The translations under genes were made by a program, and so were the position numbers. The notes beneath the pieces were generated by a model that saw only the letters and a list, made by a program, of their open reading frames with translations, had not been told where the DNA came from and ran no database searches. From NCBI GenBank assembly GCA_034096865.1, contig JAWQFJ010016569.1:16001-80000 (forward strand): a DNA stretch of 64,000 bases, in the 5' to 3' direction. Position 1 is the stretch's first letter. Every line of letters starts with the position of its first letter. Shown here in pieces: positions 1 through 9,999 of this stretch. The DNA is from Theodoxus fluviatilis (lineage: Eukaryota; Mollusca; Gastropoda; Cycloneritida; Neritidae).

Positions 1-146
1 TGACATCCGAAGTCGATTAGTTTCGTCTTCGCTGCAGCCACCGCTTCATTCTCGTTGACTGGGACTATTTCCGCATCAGAATCATAAAGATCTTCTTCAG
101 AAGTCCAATATCCACCTAGATCTTCAGTATCAGACCCTTCTTCCAT
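1..146 (-). CDS. Partial acidic N-terminal coding exon, function unknown
   Basis: An open frame starts at an ATG (144-146, minus strand) and runs off the left edge, so only about 48 residues are visible. It begins MEEGSDTEDLGGYW and is rich in Asp/Glu, ending near KTKLIDFG. An in-frame stop lies just upstream, which supports this start. No domain is recognisable; acidic starts of this sort occur on nuclear proteins and on some transposases. It could be the first exon of a host gene or a transposase N-terminus. Confidence 0.35.
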   Translation of the reverse strand, partial: MEEGSDTEDLGGYWTSEEDLYDSDAEIVPVNENEAVAAAKTKLIDFGC

Positions 147-469
147 CCACACTTCTAATACTTCTTCATTTTAATCACAGCTCAATCTCCTTCGACAACG
201 CGACGCCATGTCGAAGCGTGGAAACACGACGGTGGGTGAGCATAGATACTACTAAATGTAGCTTTCTCACGGGGACTATACTAAAGAAAAGGTAACTCCA
301 GCGAACACAGATTGGTTTCAGAACAAAGTGCTGTACGATTTACTTCCCTTGAAACAGCCACGAAGATAGGAAAATTTCATTACGGCGACCGCAAACACGT
401 AGTTGAGCTGCGTAGCCAAAGGGTGTTGGCGTCATCGCAACCACGTGGTTGAGCTGAGTAAGCAATGGG
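147..469. other. Region upstream of the edge exon, no gene seen
   Basis: On the minus strand this would be 5' UTR and promoter of the edge exon, with several CpGs around 200-235. Positions 370-465 hold an imperfect direct repeat (CACGTAGTTGAGCTG and CACGTGGTTGAGCTG). No TATA box or coding frame is convincing. Confidence 0.3.
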
Positions 470-1033
470 TTAAGATTGGATACCTGACCTATATATGGTA
501 TATAGGGCAAAGTAATCCCTATCTTTTGATACCAGTTTGGTTGATCTTGCTTCAAGGTCAAGGTCACAGGAGCTCTTCAAAGTTGGATTGTATACATATT
601 TTGAAGTGACCCTGACCCTGAACTATGGAAGATAACTCTTCCAAACTTCATAAGATTGTAGTACACATGATATACTTTCATCATTAGACACATTTGGTCA
701 CATATCATCAAGGTCAAGGTCACTTTGACCCTTATGAAATGTGACCAAAATGGGGTAGTGAACCACTAAAAGTGACCATATCTCATGGTAGAAAGTGCCA
801 ATAATCACCATTGTGCTTCCTATGTCTTGAATTAACAGCTTTGTGTTGCATGACCTTGGATGACCTTGACCTCACATTTATTTTGGTAGGAAAAATGTGT
901 AAAGCATTTCTTAGTGTATGATGTCATTGCTAGGTTTAGTTGTTTGACCTTGACCTTGAAGGTCACCTGAAGGTCAAGGTCATATAAAGGTCAAGGTCAA
1001 GCATGTGAGTCGTACGGGCTTTGCCCTTCTTGT
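470..1033 (+). mobile_element. HINE-like element copy H1, 5'-truncated
   Basis: This is the 3' two thirds of the family described at H3. It enters at the block GATTGGATACCTGACC, carries the GGTCAAGGTCA blocks and ends with CATGTGAGTC, the GGGC-type hairpin (here gggctttgccc) and TTCTTGT at 1033. The 5' inverted repeat and CCGT-rich part are missing. Confidence 0.85.
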
Positions 1034-1432
1034 GTTCAATATTTCTAAACCAGTGTACAGTACCCGCCATTGCCCAGATTGTTAAAGTTCAAATTTGAAC
1101 GTAGCGTCCTTTGACCGGGTGGGGTGGGGGTGAGGGTGGGGGGTGGTAATGGCAGTAAAGGCAGTGAATGACCAATTTAAAACTTTTGCAAGACAATTTG
1201 CATGACAAAAGAAGCTTGCCTGCCAAGTTTGGTCAAGATCCAAATTTTTTTGACTCACATGCGAAGCAAAAGTGAGTCTATGTACTCAGCCGTGTCGTCC
1301 GTCCGTCCGTCCGTCCGTCCGTCCGTCCGGGCGTAAAAAACTTTAACGTTGGATTTTTCTCGGAGACTATTAAGTCTATCAACACCCAATTTGGCATGAT
1401 GGTGTATGATGACAAGGCCTCAAAAAAACATA

Positions 1433-2382
1433 CCGTAAATTCCGGCCTATAAGGCGCACCTTAGTATAAGCCGCACCCCCTGAATAAAAAAAAAAAAATC
1501 AGAAAAATCCATAGATAAGCCGCTTCTTAGTATAGGCCGCACACATATTTTTTTTTTGTTTACAGTCCGTGTCAATGGAAGGTCGAAGGTCAATGGCACC
1601 TCATCCATATTAATTATGTCCTGCGGACCAATCAGATTCTCTGTTACTTGCTTCTGTGTGTAGTTGCGGAAAGACGCAAGTTTCTCAACAAAGTCCGGCG
1701 GCAGCTGTTGGCACAAAGTTGTACGCGCACGTATGGACAATCCTTTGCGTCTCATAAAACTGAAACACCAAGACCTTTGAAGTCGGTAAGATTCAGACTG
1801 GATGCAACAGTGCGCGCTTTAAGATGAAGCTGTACAGTGGAAACACCGCGACCATCAACACGTTGTGTGTTAATCCAGTCTTTAAGTTCGTCTTCAAGTT
1901 TTGGCCAACGTGCTTTGCAACCTCGGAATGCTTTCTTGGACTTCTTGCACTTGGCAAGTTCACCTTCCTGTTTTCGCCACCGCCGAACCATAGATTCGTT
2001 GATGCCTAGTTCTTGGGCGGCAGCGCGATTCCCTTTCTCCATAGCTTTGGCGATGGCATCCAGTTTAAAAGCTGCATCATAGACTTGGCGACGTGTTTTC
2101 GGCATTACTTTCGGTCTTGTGTGTGTTACTTCTGTTGGGTTGAATGTGTAACTGATCGATCATTCCTAACTTTGACTGCCAACTCACAGCTGTCTGTGCC
2201 GTGTGAGTGTGAGTTGTTGTCATACGACGAACTTCGCATAGCAACAATAAACTTATAAAGGTAAGTGAGCGAATTCAAGTCCACTTTCTCGAGAAAAATC
2301 CATAGATTGGCCGCACCGGTTTATAAGCCGCAGGGGTCCGTTCATGAAAAAAAAGGCGCGGCTTATAGGCCGGAATTTACGG
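1433..2382 (-). mobile_element. Pogo/Tigger-like DNA transposon nested in H2
   Basis: Perfect terminal inverted repeats start CCGTAAATTCCGGCCTATAAG at the left and the same, reversed, at the right, flanked by a TA duplication (1431-1432 and 2383-2384). TA duplication and terminal repeats are typical of the Tc1/mariner superfamily. The element is only 950 bp and encodes a truncated, frameshifted transposase, so it is a defective copy. The uninterrupted host sequence is visible in sister HINE-like copies. Confidence 0.85.
1447..2105 (-). pseudogene. Truncated pogo/Tigger-type transposase
   Basis: The first frame (2105-1752) starts MPKTRRQVYDAAF and contains a psq/Brinker-like helix-turn-helix (around LGINESMVRRWRKQ) and then a CENP-B/Tc5-type second HTH (RWPKLEDELKDWI ... 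RGVSTVQL). The frame shifts near 1752-1790 and continues in 1755-1447 with RRKGLSIRARTTLCQQLP and the first catalytic-region motif IINMDEVPLTFDLP. The sequence then falls into an A-rich stretch before the rest of the DDE domain, so catalysis is impossible. It lies wholly inside the nested element. Confidence 0.85.
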
Positions 2383-3060
2383 TACATAGTGACTTGACCT
2401 TGCTTCAAGGTCAAGGTCGCAGGGGCCATAAATGTTGTCTAAAAAACAGCAATTTTTCACATTTTCACAATTTTCTCTGAAGTTTTTGAGATTGAATACC
2501 TCACCTATATATGGTATATAGGGCAAAGTAAGCCCTATCTTTTGATACCAGTTTGGTTGACCTTGCTTCAAGGTCAAGGTCACAGGAGCTCTTCAAAGTT
2601 GGATTGTATACATATTTTGAAGTGACCTTGACCCTGAACTATGGAAGATAACTGTTTCAAACTTAATAATTATGTGGGGAACATGTTATACTTTCATCAT
2701 GAGCCACATTTGTTCACATATCATCAAGGTCAAGGTCACTTTGACCCTTATGAAATGTGACCAAAATGGGGTAGTGAACCACTAAAAGTGACCATATCTC
2801 ATGGTAGAAAGTGCCAATAAGCACCATTGTGCTTCCTGTGTTTTGAATGAACAGCTTTGTGTTGCATGACCTTGGATGACCTTGACCTTGGGTCAAGGTC
2901 ACATGTATTTTGGTAGGAAAAATGTGTAAAGCATTTCTTAGTGTATGATGTCACTGCTAGGTGCAGTTGTTTGACCTTGACCTTGAGGGTCACCTGAAGG
3001 TCAAGGTCATGTAAAGGTCAAGGTCAAGCATGTGAGTCGTATGGGCTTTGCCCTTCTTGT

Positions 3061-3197
3061 TGTGCCTTCTATCGAGATCAAGAAAGAACCAATTTATCAC
3101 AATCGTATTGAACGTTTACTTGATAAGTTTTGCTTTGGTTGACCTGCTCTCTGTGTAGAATCTGTACCATGCAATCGATTTGTTTTCTATTACTCAG
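3061..3197. other. Spacer or intron before the protease exon
   Basis: No repeat or coding frame is recognised. It ends in a pyrimidine-rich acceptor (ttttctattactcag) for the first visible protease exon. Confidence 0.35.
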
Positions 3198-4547
3198 ATC
3201 ATTGATGGTTTCCTGGGCATCGCGGTACAAGAGAAGAATGCTGTGGTCTTCTCCAGCTACCTGGCCCAAGCGTTGGCAGCCCGCGATAATGGATCCGGCT
3301 GGTTTAAAACACAGGTTTGCTCTTGTAACAGTACCAGTAATTATGGTTAGGTTGCAAAGGAAAATTCATAACTTCAAAAGTTTTAGAGGATATTAACATA
3401 ATGTCCACTGAACATACACATTGTAGATTATCTCATGCCATGAGGTGGGAAAACATTTCATCTTATCTTTATTTTGGCACCAGTACCCTTTCACCTTGCA
3501 AACAATTCTCAGGCAAATAGAAGGATTTGGTGGAACTGAGGTGTGCTGTTATGAAGGAAAAATCATGCCACTGAACATGCTTCATACAGAATTATAATAC
3601 CTCATGCATTTCCCAACATTACCATTTAATTACAGTGTATCAGAACTCAATGAAAGGCACAAGCTGCAGTTTCTTTGGAGAATGTTAACACACAGCACAC
3701 TATTCTACCCACACTCTTTATAATAAAAACCACAAGTTTAACTCTGAAATCAATATGTTTAGGGCCACTTTATTTTTTCTACAGATTCAGATGTCGACAC
3801 TGGAGTGGCTTCTATTTCCAGTCTGTGAATTCAATCACTGGTTCCTGTTTGCGGTCAACATCCCATGCAAGCAGGTTCACATCATGGACTCGCTGCCTCA
3901 AGAGGAAAGAACTCAGCGATGCTGTCAGATCTGGATGTAAGCATGTTATTCATAACTGCTGTATGCAATAACATTATAAAGATACTAGTCAAACACACAG
4001 GTCAGATTTTCCTCATCTGCACATTCACCCCCAACATACATTGTACTTGTCAATACATGTATTGCTTATGTCCTTTTGTGCTATTAACACATTTCACCCC
4101 ATTTATTATCATGTGTTGTTTTACAACATGAATGTATACCCAAATTTTAGCTTTGTATGCTGACACAAGTAACACCTCTCTTTTTCTCAATAGGACTTTC
4201 CTTCAGAGGAGAGCAGAGAGGGTCCCGAACGACCTCCCCATGGAAGGATGGAAACTTGGACCTCTCACTTCTGAGGTTCAGAAGGGGGGTCATGACTGTG
4301 GGGTGTATGTGTGCATGGTATGTAATCTTATAATCCAAGAACCTATCCCAATTTTTCTTTTAGTCAGACAGTAGACTTGAGATACCAACATGCAAAGCCT
4401 GAATGACAAACTGACAAACAGCACATGTTGTCCAGAATTAAAGACCTTCATAATTCAAACAATCCACAATACATTACATCATGATGGGACTGTAAACAGC
4501 AGAGAAGTGTGTGTGCACAGATGCGCACAAAAACTGAAAAACAGACA

Positions 4548-4611
<64 letters not shown>

Positions 4612-4937
4612 GTTAATCAGAACAACCTCATGGGGTAAAAAAAGGCATAGAATTATACAAAAGTTTTAAAAATGAAATAGTAAAGGCAATGCTAGTGGCT
4701 TTGAACTCAGTCTAATAAATGTGTATCAAGGATTCCATATTATCACAAGAATCATGTTAGCCTATTTTTTCCCAGAATGGTGAGTCCATGGTAAACCATG
4801 GCTACCCAGCCCAGGAAGTGCAGCCGTCGGCAGCAGCACGTCACCACATATTCAGCACCTTAGTTGCCTTTGGCCGGATGAAGAGAAGCGAAAGGTCTTC
4901 AAACATGCTTTTTGACTCACATGCGAAGCAAAAGTGA
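3198..4937 (+). CDS. Ulp1/SENP-like (C48) cysteine protease gene, four exons, 5' incomplete
   Basis: Proposed exons: 3198-3314, 3785-3936, 4194-4317, 4776-4937. All introns are GT-AG and the phases match (0, 2, 0). Exon 1 reads IIDGFLGIAVQ ... GWFKTQ, the N-lobe of a Ulp1 fold. Exon 2 has FPVCEFNHWFLFAVN with the catalytic His (codon 3836-3838) and HIMDSLP with the catalytic Asp (3887-3889). Exon 3 has the oxyanion Gln (4279-4281) and GGHDCGVYVC with the nucleophilic Cys (4297-4299). The triad is complete, so the protein could be active on SUMO, NEDD8 or a ubiquitin-like substrate (family knowledge). The frame in exon 4 runs into repeat H3 and ends at a TGA in its 5' hairpin. Upstream exons and start codon are not visible. 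Ulp1 domains also occur in some transposons, so a domesticated or transposon origin is possible. Confidence 0.72.
4541..4609 (+). repeat. (CA)n microsatellite in the last protease intron
   Basis: A GACA start followed by about 30 uninterrupted CA units, within the intron between protease exons 3 and 4. Confidence 0.97.
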
Positions 4938-5753
4938 GTCTATGTACTCACCCGTGTCGTCCGTCCGGGCGTCCGGGCGTCCGGGCGTCCTAAACCTTTA
5001 ACGTTGAATTTTTCTCGGAGACTATTAAGTCTATCAATACCAAATGTGTCATGATGGTGTATGATGACAAGGCCTCAAAGAACATACATAGTGACTTGAC
5101 CTTGCTTCAAGGTCAAGGTCGCAGGGGCCATAATGTTGTATAAAAAACAGCCATTTTTCACAATTTCTCAATTTTCTCTGAAGTTTTTGAGATTGGATAC
5201 CTCATCTATATTTGGTATATAGGGCAAAGTAAGCTCTATCCTTTGATACCAGTTTGGCTGACCTTGCTTCAAGGTCAAGGTCACAGGAATTCTTCAAAGT
5301 TGGATTGTATACATATTTTGAAGTGACCTTGACCCTGAACTATGGAAGATAACTATTCCAAACTTCATAACATTGTAGTACACATGTTATACTTTGATCA
5401 AGAGACACATTTGGTCACATATCATGAAGGTCAAGGTCACTTTGACCCTTATGAAATGTGACCAAAATGGGGTAGTGAACCACTAAAAGTGACCATATCT
5501 CATGGTAGAAAGTGCCAATAAGCACCATTGTGCTTCCTATGTCTTGAATTAACAGCTTTGTGTTGCATGACCTTGGATGACCGGGTCAAGGTCACATGTA
5601 TTTTGGTAGGGAAAATGTGTAAAGCAGTTCTTAGTGTATGATGTCATTGCTAGGTTTAGTTGTTTGACCTTGACCTTGAAGGTCACATGAAGGTCAAGGT
5701 CATGTAAAGGTCAAGGTCAAGCATGGGAGTCGTATGGGCTTTGCCCTTCTTGT
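4913..5753 (+). mobile_element. HINE-like element copy H3 (reference full-length copy)
   Basis: Full-length copy of the main repeat of the window. It starts TGACTCACATGCGAAGC, in which GACTCAC can pair with a GTGAGTC 14 bases downstream, followed by a CCGGGCGT tandem tract, several GACCTTG/CAAGGTCA blocks, and a 3' end with a GCATG-GAGTC repeat (one base changed here), the hairpin GGGCTTTGCCC and TTCTTGT. Terminal inverted repeat inside both ends, a 3' hairpin just before the terminus, insertion between T and T with no duplication, and no coding capacity match non-autonomous Helitron2/Helentron elements (HINEs; compare Drosophila DINE-1 and bivalve pearl elements). That class is inference from structure. 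It interrupts the frame of protease exon 4. Confidence 0.8.
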
Positions 5754-5756
5754 TCA

Positions 5757-5945
5757 AAATAGCACCGAAACGCGTACAATAAAAGGTTTGAGCAGCAGTC
5801 GAAAGGCGAAAGGGACGCTAGAAAGAGTTCTAACACCAAAATGCGTACAATCAAAGTTTGAGCGGCAGTCGAAACGCGTACAATCGAAAATTTGAGCAGC
5901 AGTCGAATGGCGAAAGGAACGCTAGAAAGGGTTCTGTCAAAGAGT
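5757..5945 (+). repeat. Imperfect minisatellite of about 65-75 bp, 2.5 copies
   Basis: Repeated blocks share ACGCGTACAATCGAAA, GTTTGAGCAGCAGTCGAA and GGCGAAAGGGACGCTAGAAA with partial deletion in the middle copy. If H3 is taken out, the protease frame would continue through the first two blocks before a TGA, so this could be former 3' coding sequence. Confidence 0.6.
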
Positions 5946-6048
5946 TCTGGGATCACAAGGCAGCCGTTGTGTTGCAGATGACCGAATAAATAAACACGAA
6001 CAGTGTGGAGCAGTTACACTGTGAAAAGTGCGGTGGTCACTGGCCCTA

Positions 6049-6405
6049 GGCCTGTGGAACCCGCAGTCTCTCTCCGCAGTCATCTCGTGATCTGGATGAG
6101 GCAAGGACACAGAAGGCATTGCCTCAGAGGATAGCCATCCCGATTCGTTGTTTGAGCCACATGGTCTCCCGTGGCTCGCCCGTCTCCCCCTTCAGTCTTC
6201 GTCCAATTTCCTCGATGGTCTTGAGTGTTGAAGGTCCGAAGACTCCGGTGGTCTCGAAGGCGAGGGGCTCAAAGCGGTGTCGTTCGGTCAGGATGAGGTA
6301 TTTTGAAATATGGCCAAGCATAGTCTGAGCGTAGATAAAAATTGGAAATATAATATTTCTTCCTAGGGGATGCAAGCAAAGACAACGATTCCAAAATGTC
6401 AACAC
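6049..6405 (-). pseudogene. Fragment resembling a retroelement RT C-terminal tail
   Basis: The frame contains FETTGVFGPSTLKTIEEIG, then RETMWLKQRIGMAIL, a conserved tail I associate with invertebrate retroelement polyproteins downstream of the reverse transcriptase. A TGA at 6124-6126 interrupts it; beyond the stop the same frame continues with GNAFCVLASSRSRD. The stop lies where related sequences usually have Arg (CGA to TGA, a CpG change). It is a dead fragment. The exact element class is uncertain. Confidence 0.5.
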
Positions 6406-6595
6406 TTGGTTAGATCATCTGCATGATATAAGACGCCCACCTTCCAAGTTGTGAGATAATTGAGCAAAAAACAACGGAGTTCTGGCCATTTGTAATACAA
6501 AACAGAGAAATTTGGTAACACAATTCTTCACAAATATTTTAATATTTCAAACAACCGTAATTTATTTAAATATTAACCGATTTTAAAATGGTTTT

Positions 6596-7447
6596 TGACT
6601 CACATGCGAAGCAAAAGTGAGTCTATGTACTCACCCGTTTCGTCCGTCCGGGCGTCCGGGCGTCCGGGCGTCCGTTTAAAACTTTAACGTTGGATTTTTC
6701 TCGGAGACTATTAAGTCTATCAACACCCAATTTGGCATGATGGTGTATGATGACAAGGCCTCAAAAAACATACATAGTGACTTGACCTTGCTTCAAGGTC
6801 AAGGTGGCAGGGGCCATAAATGTTGTATAAAAAACCGCCATTTTTCACATTTTCTCAATTTTCTCTGACGTTTTTGAGATTGGATACCTGACCTATATAT
6901 GGTATATAGGGAAAAGTAAGCCCTATCTTTTGATACCAGTTTGGTTGACCTTGCTTCAAGGTCAAGGTCACAGGAGCTCTTCAAAGTTGGATTGTATACA
7001 TATTTTGAAGTGACCTTGACCCTGAACTATGGAAGATAACTGTTTCAATCTTAATAATTATGTGGGCACATGCTATACTTTCATCATGAGGCACATTTGG
7101 TCACATATCATCAAGGTCAAGGTCACTTTGACCCTAATGAAATGTGACCAAAATGGGGTAGTGAACCACTAAAAGTGACTATATCTCATGGTAGAAAGTG
7201 CCAATAAGCACCATTGTGCTTCCTATGTCTTGAATGAACAGCTTTGTGTTGCATGACCTTGGATGACCTTGAAGTTGGGTCAAGGCCACATGTATTTTGG
7301 TAGGAAAAATGTGTAAAGCATTTCTTAGTGTATGATGTCACTGCTAGGTGTAGTTGTTTGACCTTGACCTTGAGGGTCACCTGAAGGTCACGGTCATGTA
7401 AAGGTCAAGGTCAAGCATGTGTGTTGTATGGGCTTTGTCCTTCTTGT
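6596..7447 (+). mobile_element. HINE-like element copy H4
   Basis: Full-length copy with three CCGGGCGT units near the 5' end. The 3' hairpin has one change (ggctttgtcc). Flanks read TTTT and TCTAC, so it lies between T and T. Confidence 0.85.
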
Positions 7448-7529
7448 TCTACATTGTTTCTACTTTTTAGTGCTTTTTAATGGTGTATTTGAATCCTCCA
7501 CCCCCGAAAAAAAATTTTCATTGTGACAT

Positions 7530-8010
7530 ACCTACATCATGTCATCCTTCCTCCGGAAGTGAATCCAAGAGAACGTAACTCTGCGAATAATCACTACTGA
7601 AAAAATTCCGCAGCCAGGCGCCAAGTAATAATGTAAATATGGAACGGATGAATTTACACTTTTATAATATAATTCGGGCAAAGTGTGCAGATGTCAGAAA
7701 CGTCGTTTTCTATTTTAAACATCCCTATCATAAGCGTAACTCCATTGCTGGGTTCAAGTTGTGGAAGTAGGACAACGTCGTACATACACACGGTCTGTGT
7801 AACTTACACAGAAATAACGACCTTTCTTTCTTCTTTCAATTGAATGTACGTTTATTATGAATTAAAACATTAGTATTTTTTTAAGCGCCACACCAAAATA
7901 TAGTGATACACATGAAGCCGCGCGAAAGTCAACAAGAGCGATTTAACTCCAATTTCAGAGCGCCTAACTTCCAGAGGAAGGATGACGGATGACATGATGA
8001 CGCCCTGCAT
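7530..8010. mobile_element. Possible MITE with inverted ends
   Basis: CATCATGTCATCCTTCCTC with CGGAAGT (about 7534-7560) faces AACTTCCAGAGGAAGGATG and GATGACATGATG (about 7968-8000) in inverted orientation. The region between is AT-rich and non-coding. The ends are imperfect (the right end has an extra GACG unit) and no clear target duplication is seen, so the boundaries are approximate. Confidence 0.4.
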
Positions 8011-8544
8011 TTAGTCACTTCCTTCCACAGCAGATCAGACATCGTTCACAGCAAAAATATAGATTAATACATGTCCCAACAAATTAAAAAAAGCGTTGAA
8101 AAGAAGAGTTAACCGAGGAAAGGTGGCTAGTCTAAAACTGGGAAATCTCTCGCGTCTCTTTGACCAACTACCTCGACAGACTGATGTAGAAATGTTTCTT
8201 GGGGATAGGATGCAAAAGTTTGGCCAAAGTTCATTGCTGCGTGTGTTAGGTGTTGCCGATCTTTCTCGATAGCGTGAGCGCACGGTGTAGTCTCGATCTA
8301 CAACAGATCGTGTACCTAGCAGGTTTCTCTGCTGCTGGGACCCGCCCCTGACAGCTGCTGGAGAATAGATGAGAATTAGGGCGGCAGCCTTTGTGGGCTA
8401 AGTATGGCCATTGATCACGAAAATAACTAGAGATGGTTAAAGTAAGGACAGGTTAAGCCACACTTTCCCTAGTTATTCACCTTTGAGGAATCACATAGGA
8501 AGACTCTGTGGTTTAGAATGTTAATTTTTACTCCCAACTCACAG
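8011..8544. other. Region with an unassigned open frame
   Basis: On the plus strand 8058-8272 is open without an ATG (KLKKALKRRVNRGKVASL ... LLRVLGVADLSR, then stop) and has a basic, protein-like composition. I cannot identify it. The rest to 8544 shows nothing recognisable except CTGCTGCTGGG-type low complexity around 8330-8360. Confidence 0.2.
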
Positions 8545-8628
8545 GGGAGGCTACTGGAGAAGGTTCTGAAAGTCCAGCAGCCTCTTGTGGATATGGGGTG
8601 GATCCTACTGAATGTTCTACTCTTGAGG
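8545..8628 (+). CDS. Candidate 84 bp exon of an unidentified gene
   Basis: Bounded by CTCCCAACTCACAG and GTGAGT, both good splice signals. Frame 0 is open across all 28 codons (LLEKVLKVQQPLVDMGWILL ...) and ends in phase 0, which would be compatible with the exon starting at 13200. A second frame is also open (EATGEGSESPAASCG), so the coding frame is not certain. Confidence 0.35.
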
Positions 8629-9156
8629 GTGAGTATCTACATGCCTCTCATTTAGCTATAGACTATAAACCATGGACCATTTGATCCTTCATTTAAAAAC
8701 TCGATACGGCTGAGTCTAGCATTGGTACTGTCGTCAGTTGAAGTACATTTCAGAAATCTATACAAGGGTCAATAAAATGAGGGTCAAATGAATGTTCCCC
8801 GTTTTGATGGAAACGGTAGAATTAAGCCAATACCTGGCATATGCCAAGCTCTATGCAATGGGATATATACATGTACACAGAACTTCCTTGGAGGATACAA
8901 ACCTCCAATCATTTTTGACTCACATGCAAAGCAAAAGTGAGTCTATGTACTCACCCGTTTCGTCCGTCCGGGCGCCCGGGCGTCCGTTTAAAACTTTAAC
9001 GTTGGATTTTTCTCGGAGACTATTAAGTCTATCAACACCCAATTTGGCATGATGGTGTAGGATGACAAGGCGTCAAAATACATACATAGCGACTTGACCT
9101 TGCTTCAAGGTCAAGGTCGCAGGGGCCATAAATGTTGTCTAAAAAACAGCCATTTT

Positions 9157-9990
9157 TGACTCGCATGCGAAGCAAAAGTGAGTCTATGTACTCACCCGTT
9201 TTGTCCATCCAGGCGTTCGGGCGTCCGTTTAAAACTTTAACGTTGGATTTTTCTCGGAGACTATTAAGTCTATCAACACCCAATGTGGCATGATGGTGTA
9301 TGATGACAAGGCCTCAAAAAACATACATAGTGACTTGACCTTGCTTCAAGGTCGCAGGGGCCATAAATGTTGTCTAAAAAACAGCCATTTTTCACATTTT
9401 CCCAATTTTCTCCGAAGTTTTTGAGATTGGATTCCTGACCTATATATGGTATATAGGGAAAAGTAAGCCCTATCTTTTGATACCAGTTTGATTGACCTTG
9501 CTTCAAGGTCAAGGTCACAGGAATTCTTCAAAGTTGAATTGTATACATATTTTGAAGTTACCTTGACCCTGAACTATGGAAGATAACTGTTTCAAACTTA
9601 ATAATTATGTGGGGAACATGTTATACTTTCATCCTGAGACACATTTGGTCACATCATCAAGGTCAAGGTCACTTTGACCCTTATGAAATGTGACCAAAAT
9701 GGGGTAGTGAACCACTAAAAGTGACCATATCTCATGGTAGAAAGTGCCAATAAGCACCATTGTGCTTCCTATGTCTTGAATGAACAGCTTTGTGTTGCAT
9801 GACCTTGGATGACCTTGACCTTGGGGCAAGGTCACATGTATTTTGGTAGGAAAAATGTGTAAAGCATTTCTTAGTGTATGTCACTGCTGGGTGCAGTTGT
9901 TTGGCCTTGACCTTGAAGGTCACCTGAAGGTCAAGGTAATGTAAAGGTCAAGGTCAAGCATGTGAGTCGTATGGGCTTTGCCCTTCTTGT
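9157..9990 (+). mobile_element. HINE-like element copy H6, nested in H5
   Basis: Full-length; starts TGACTCGCATG and ends TTCTTGT. It separates CAGCCATTTT from TCACATTTT of H5 with no base lost or duplicated. Confidence 0.87.
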
Positions 9991-9999
9991 TCACATTTT

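Larger units (their letters stand above)
1250..3060 (+). mobile_element. HINE-like element copy H2, split by a DNA transposon
   Basis: Left part 1250-1432 starts TGACTCACATGCG and has an expanded CCGT tract (about 1298-1330). Right part 2383-3060 ends TTCTTGT. The two parts join at the sequence ACATA-CATAG seen uninterrupted in other copies, so the 950 bp between them is a later insertion. The element sits between T and T, with no target duplication longer than 1 bp. Confidence 0.88.

Noticed and set aside
340..609. Many 60-90 codon frames recurring within the HINE-like copies
   Set aside because: They follow the repeat consensus on both strands, are broken differently in each copy, and match no protein; they are by-products of the repeat.
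1290..1330. CCGT repeats as a telomere-like or origin sequence
   Set aside because: The run is the internal variable array of HINE-like copies and differs in length and unit from copy to copy.
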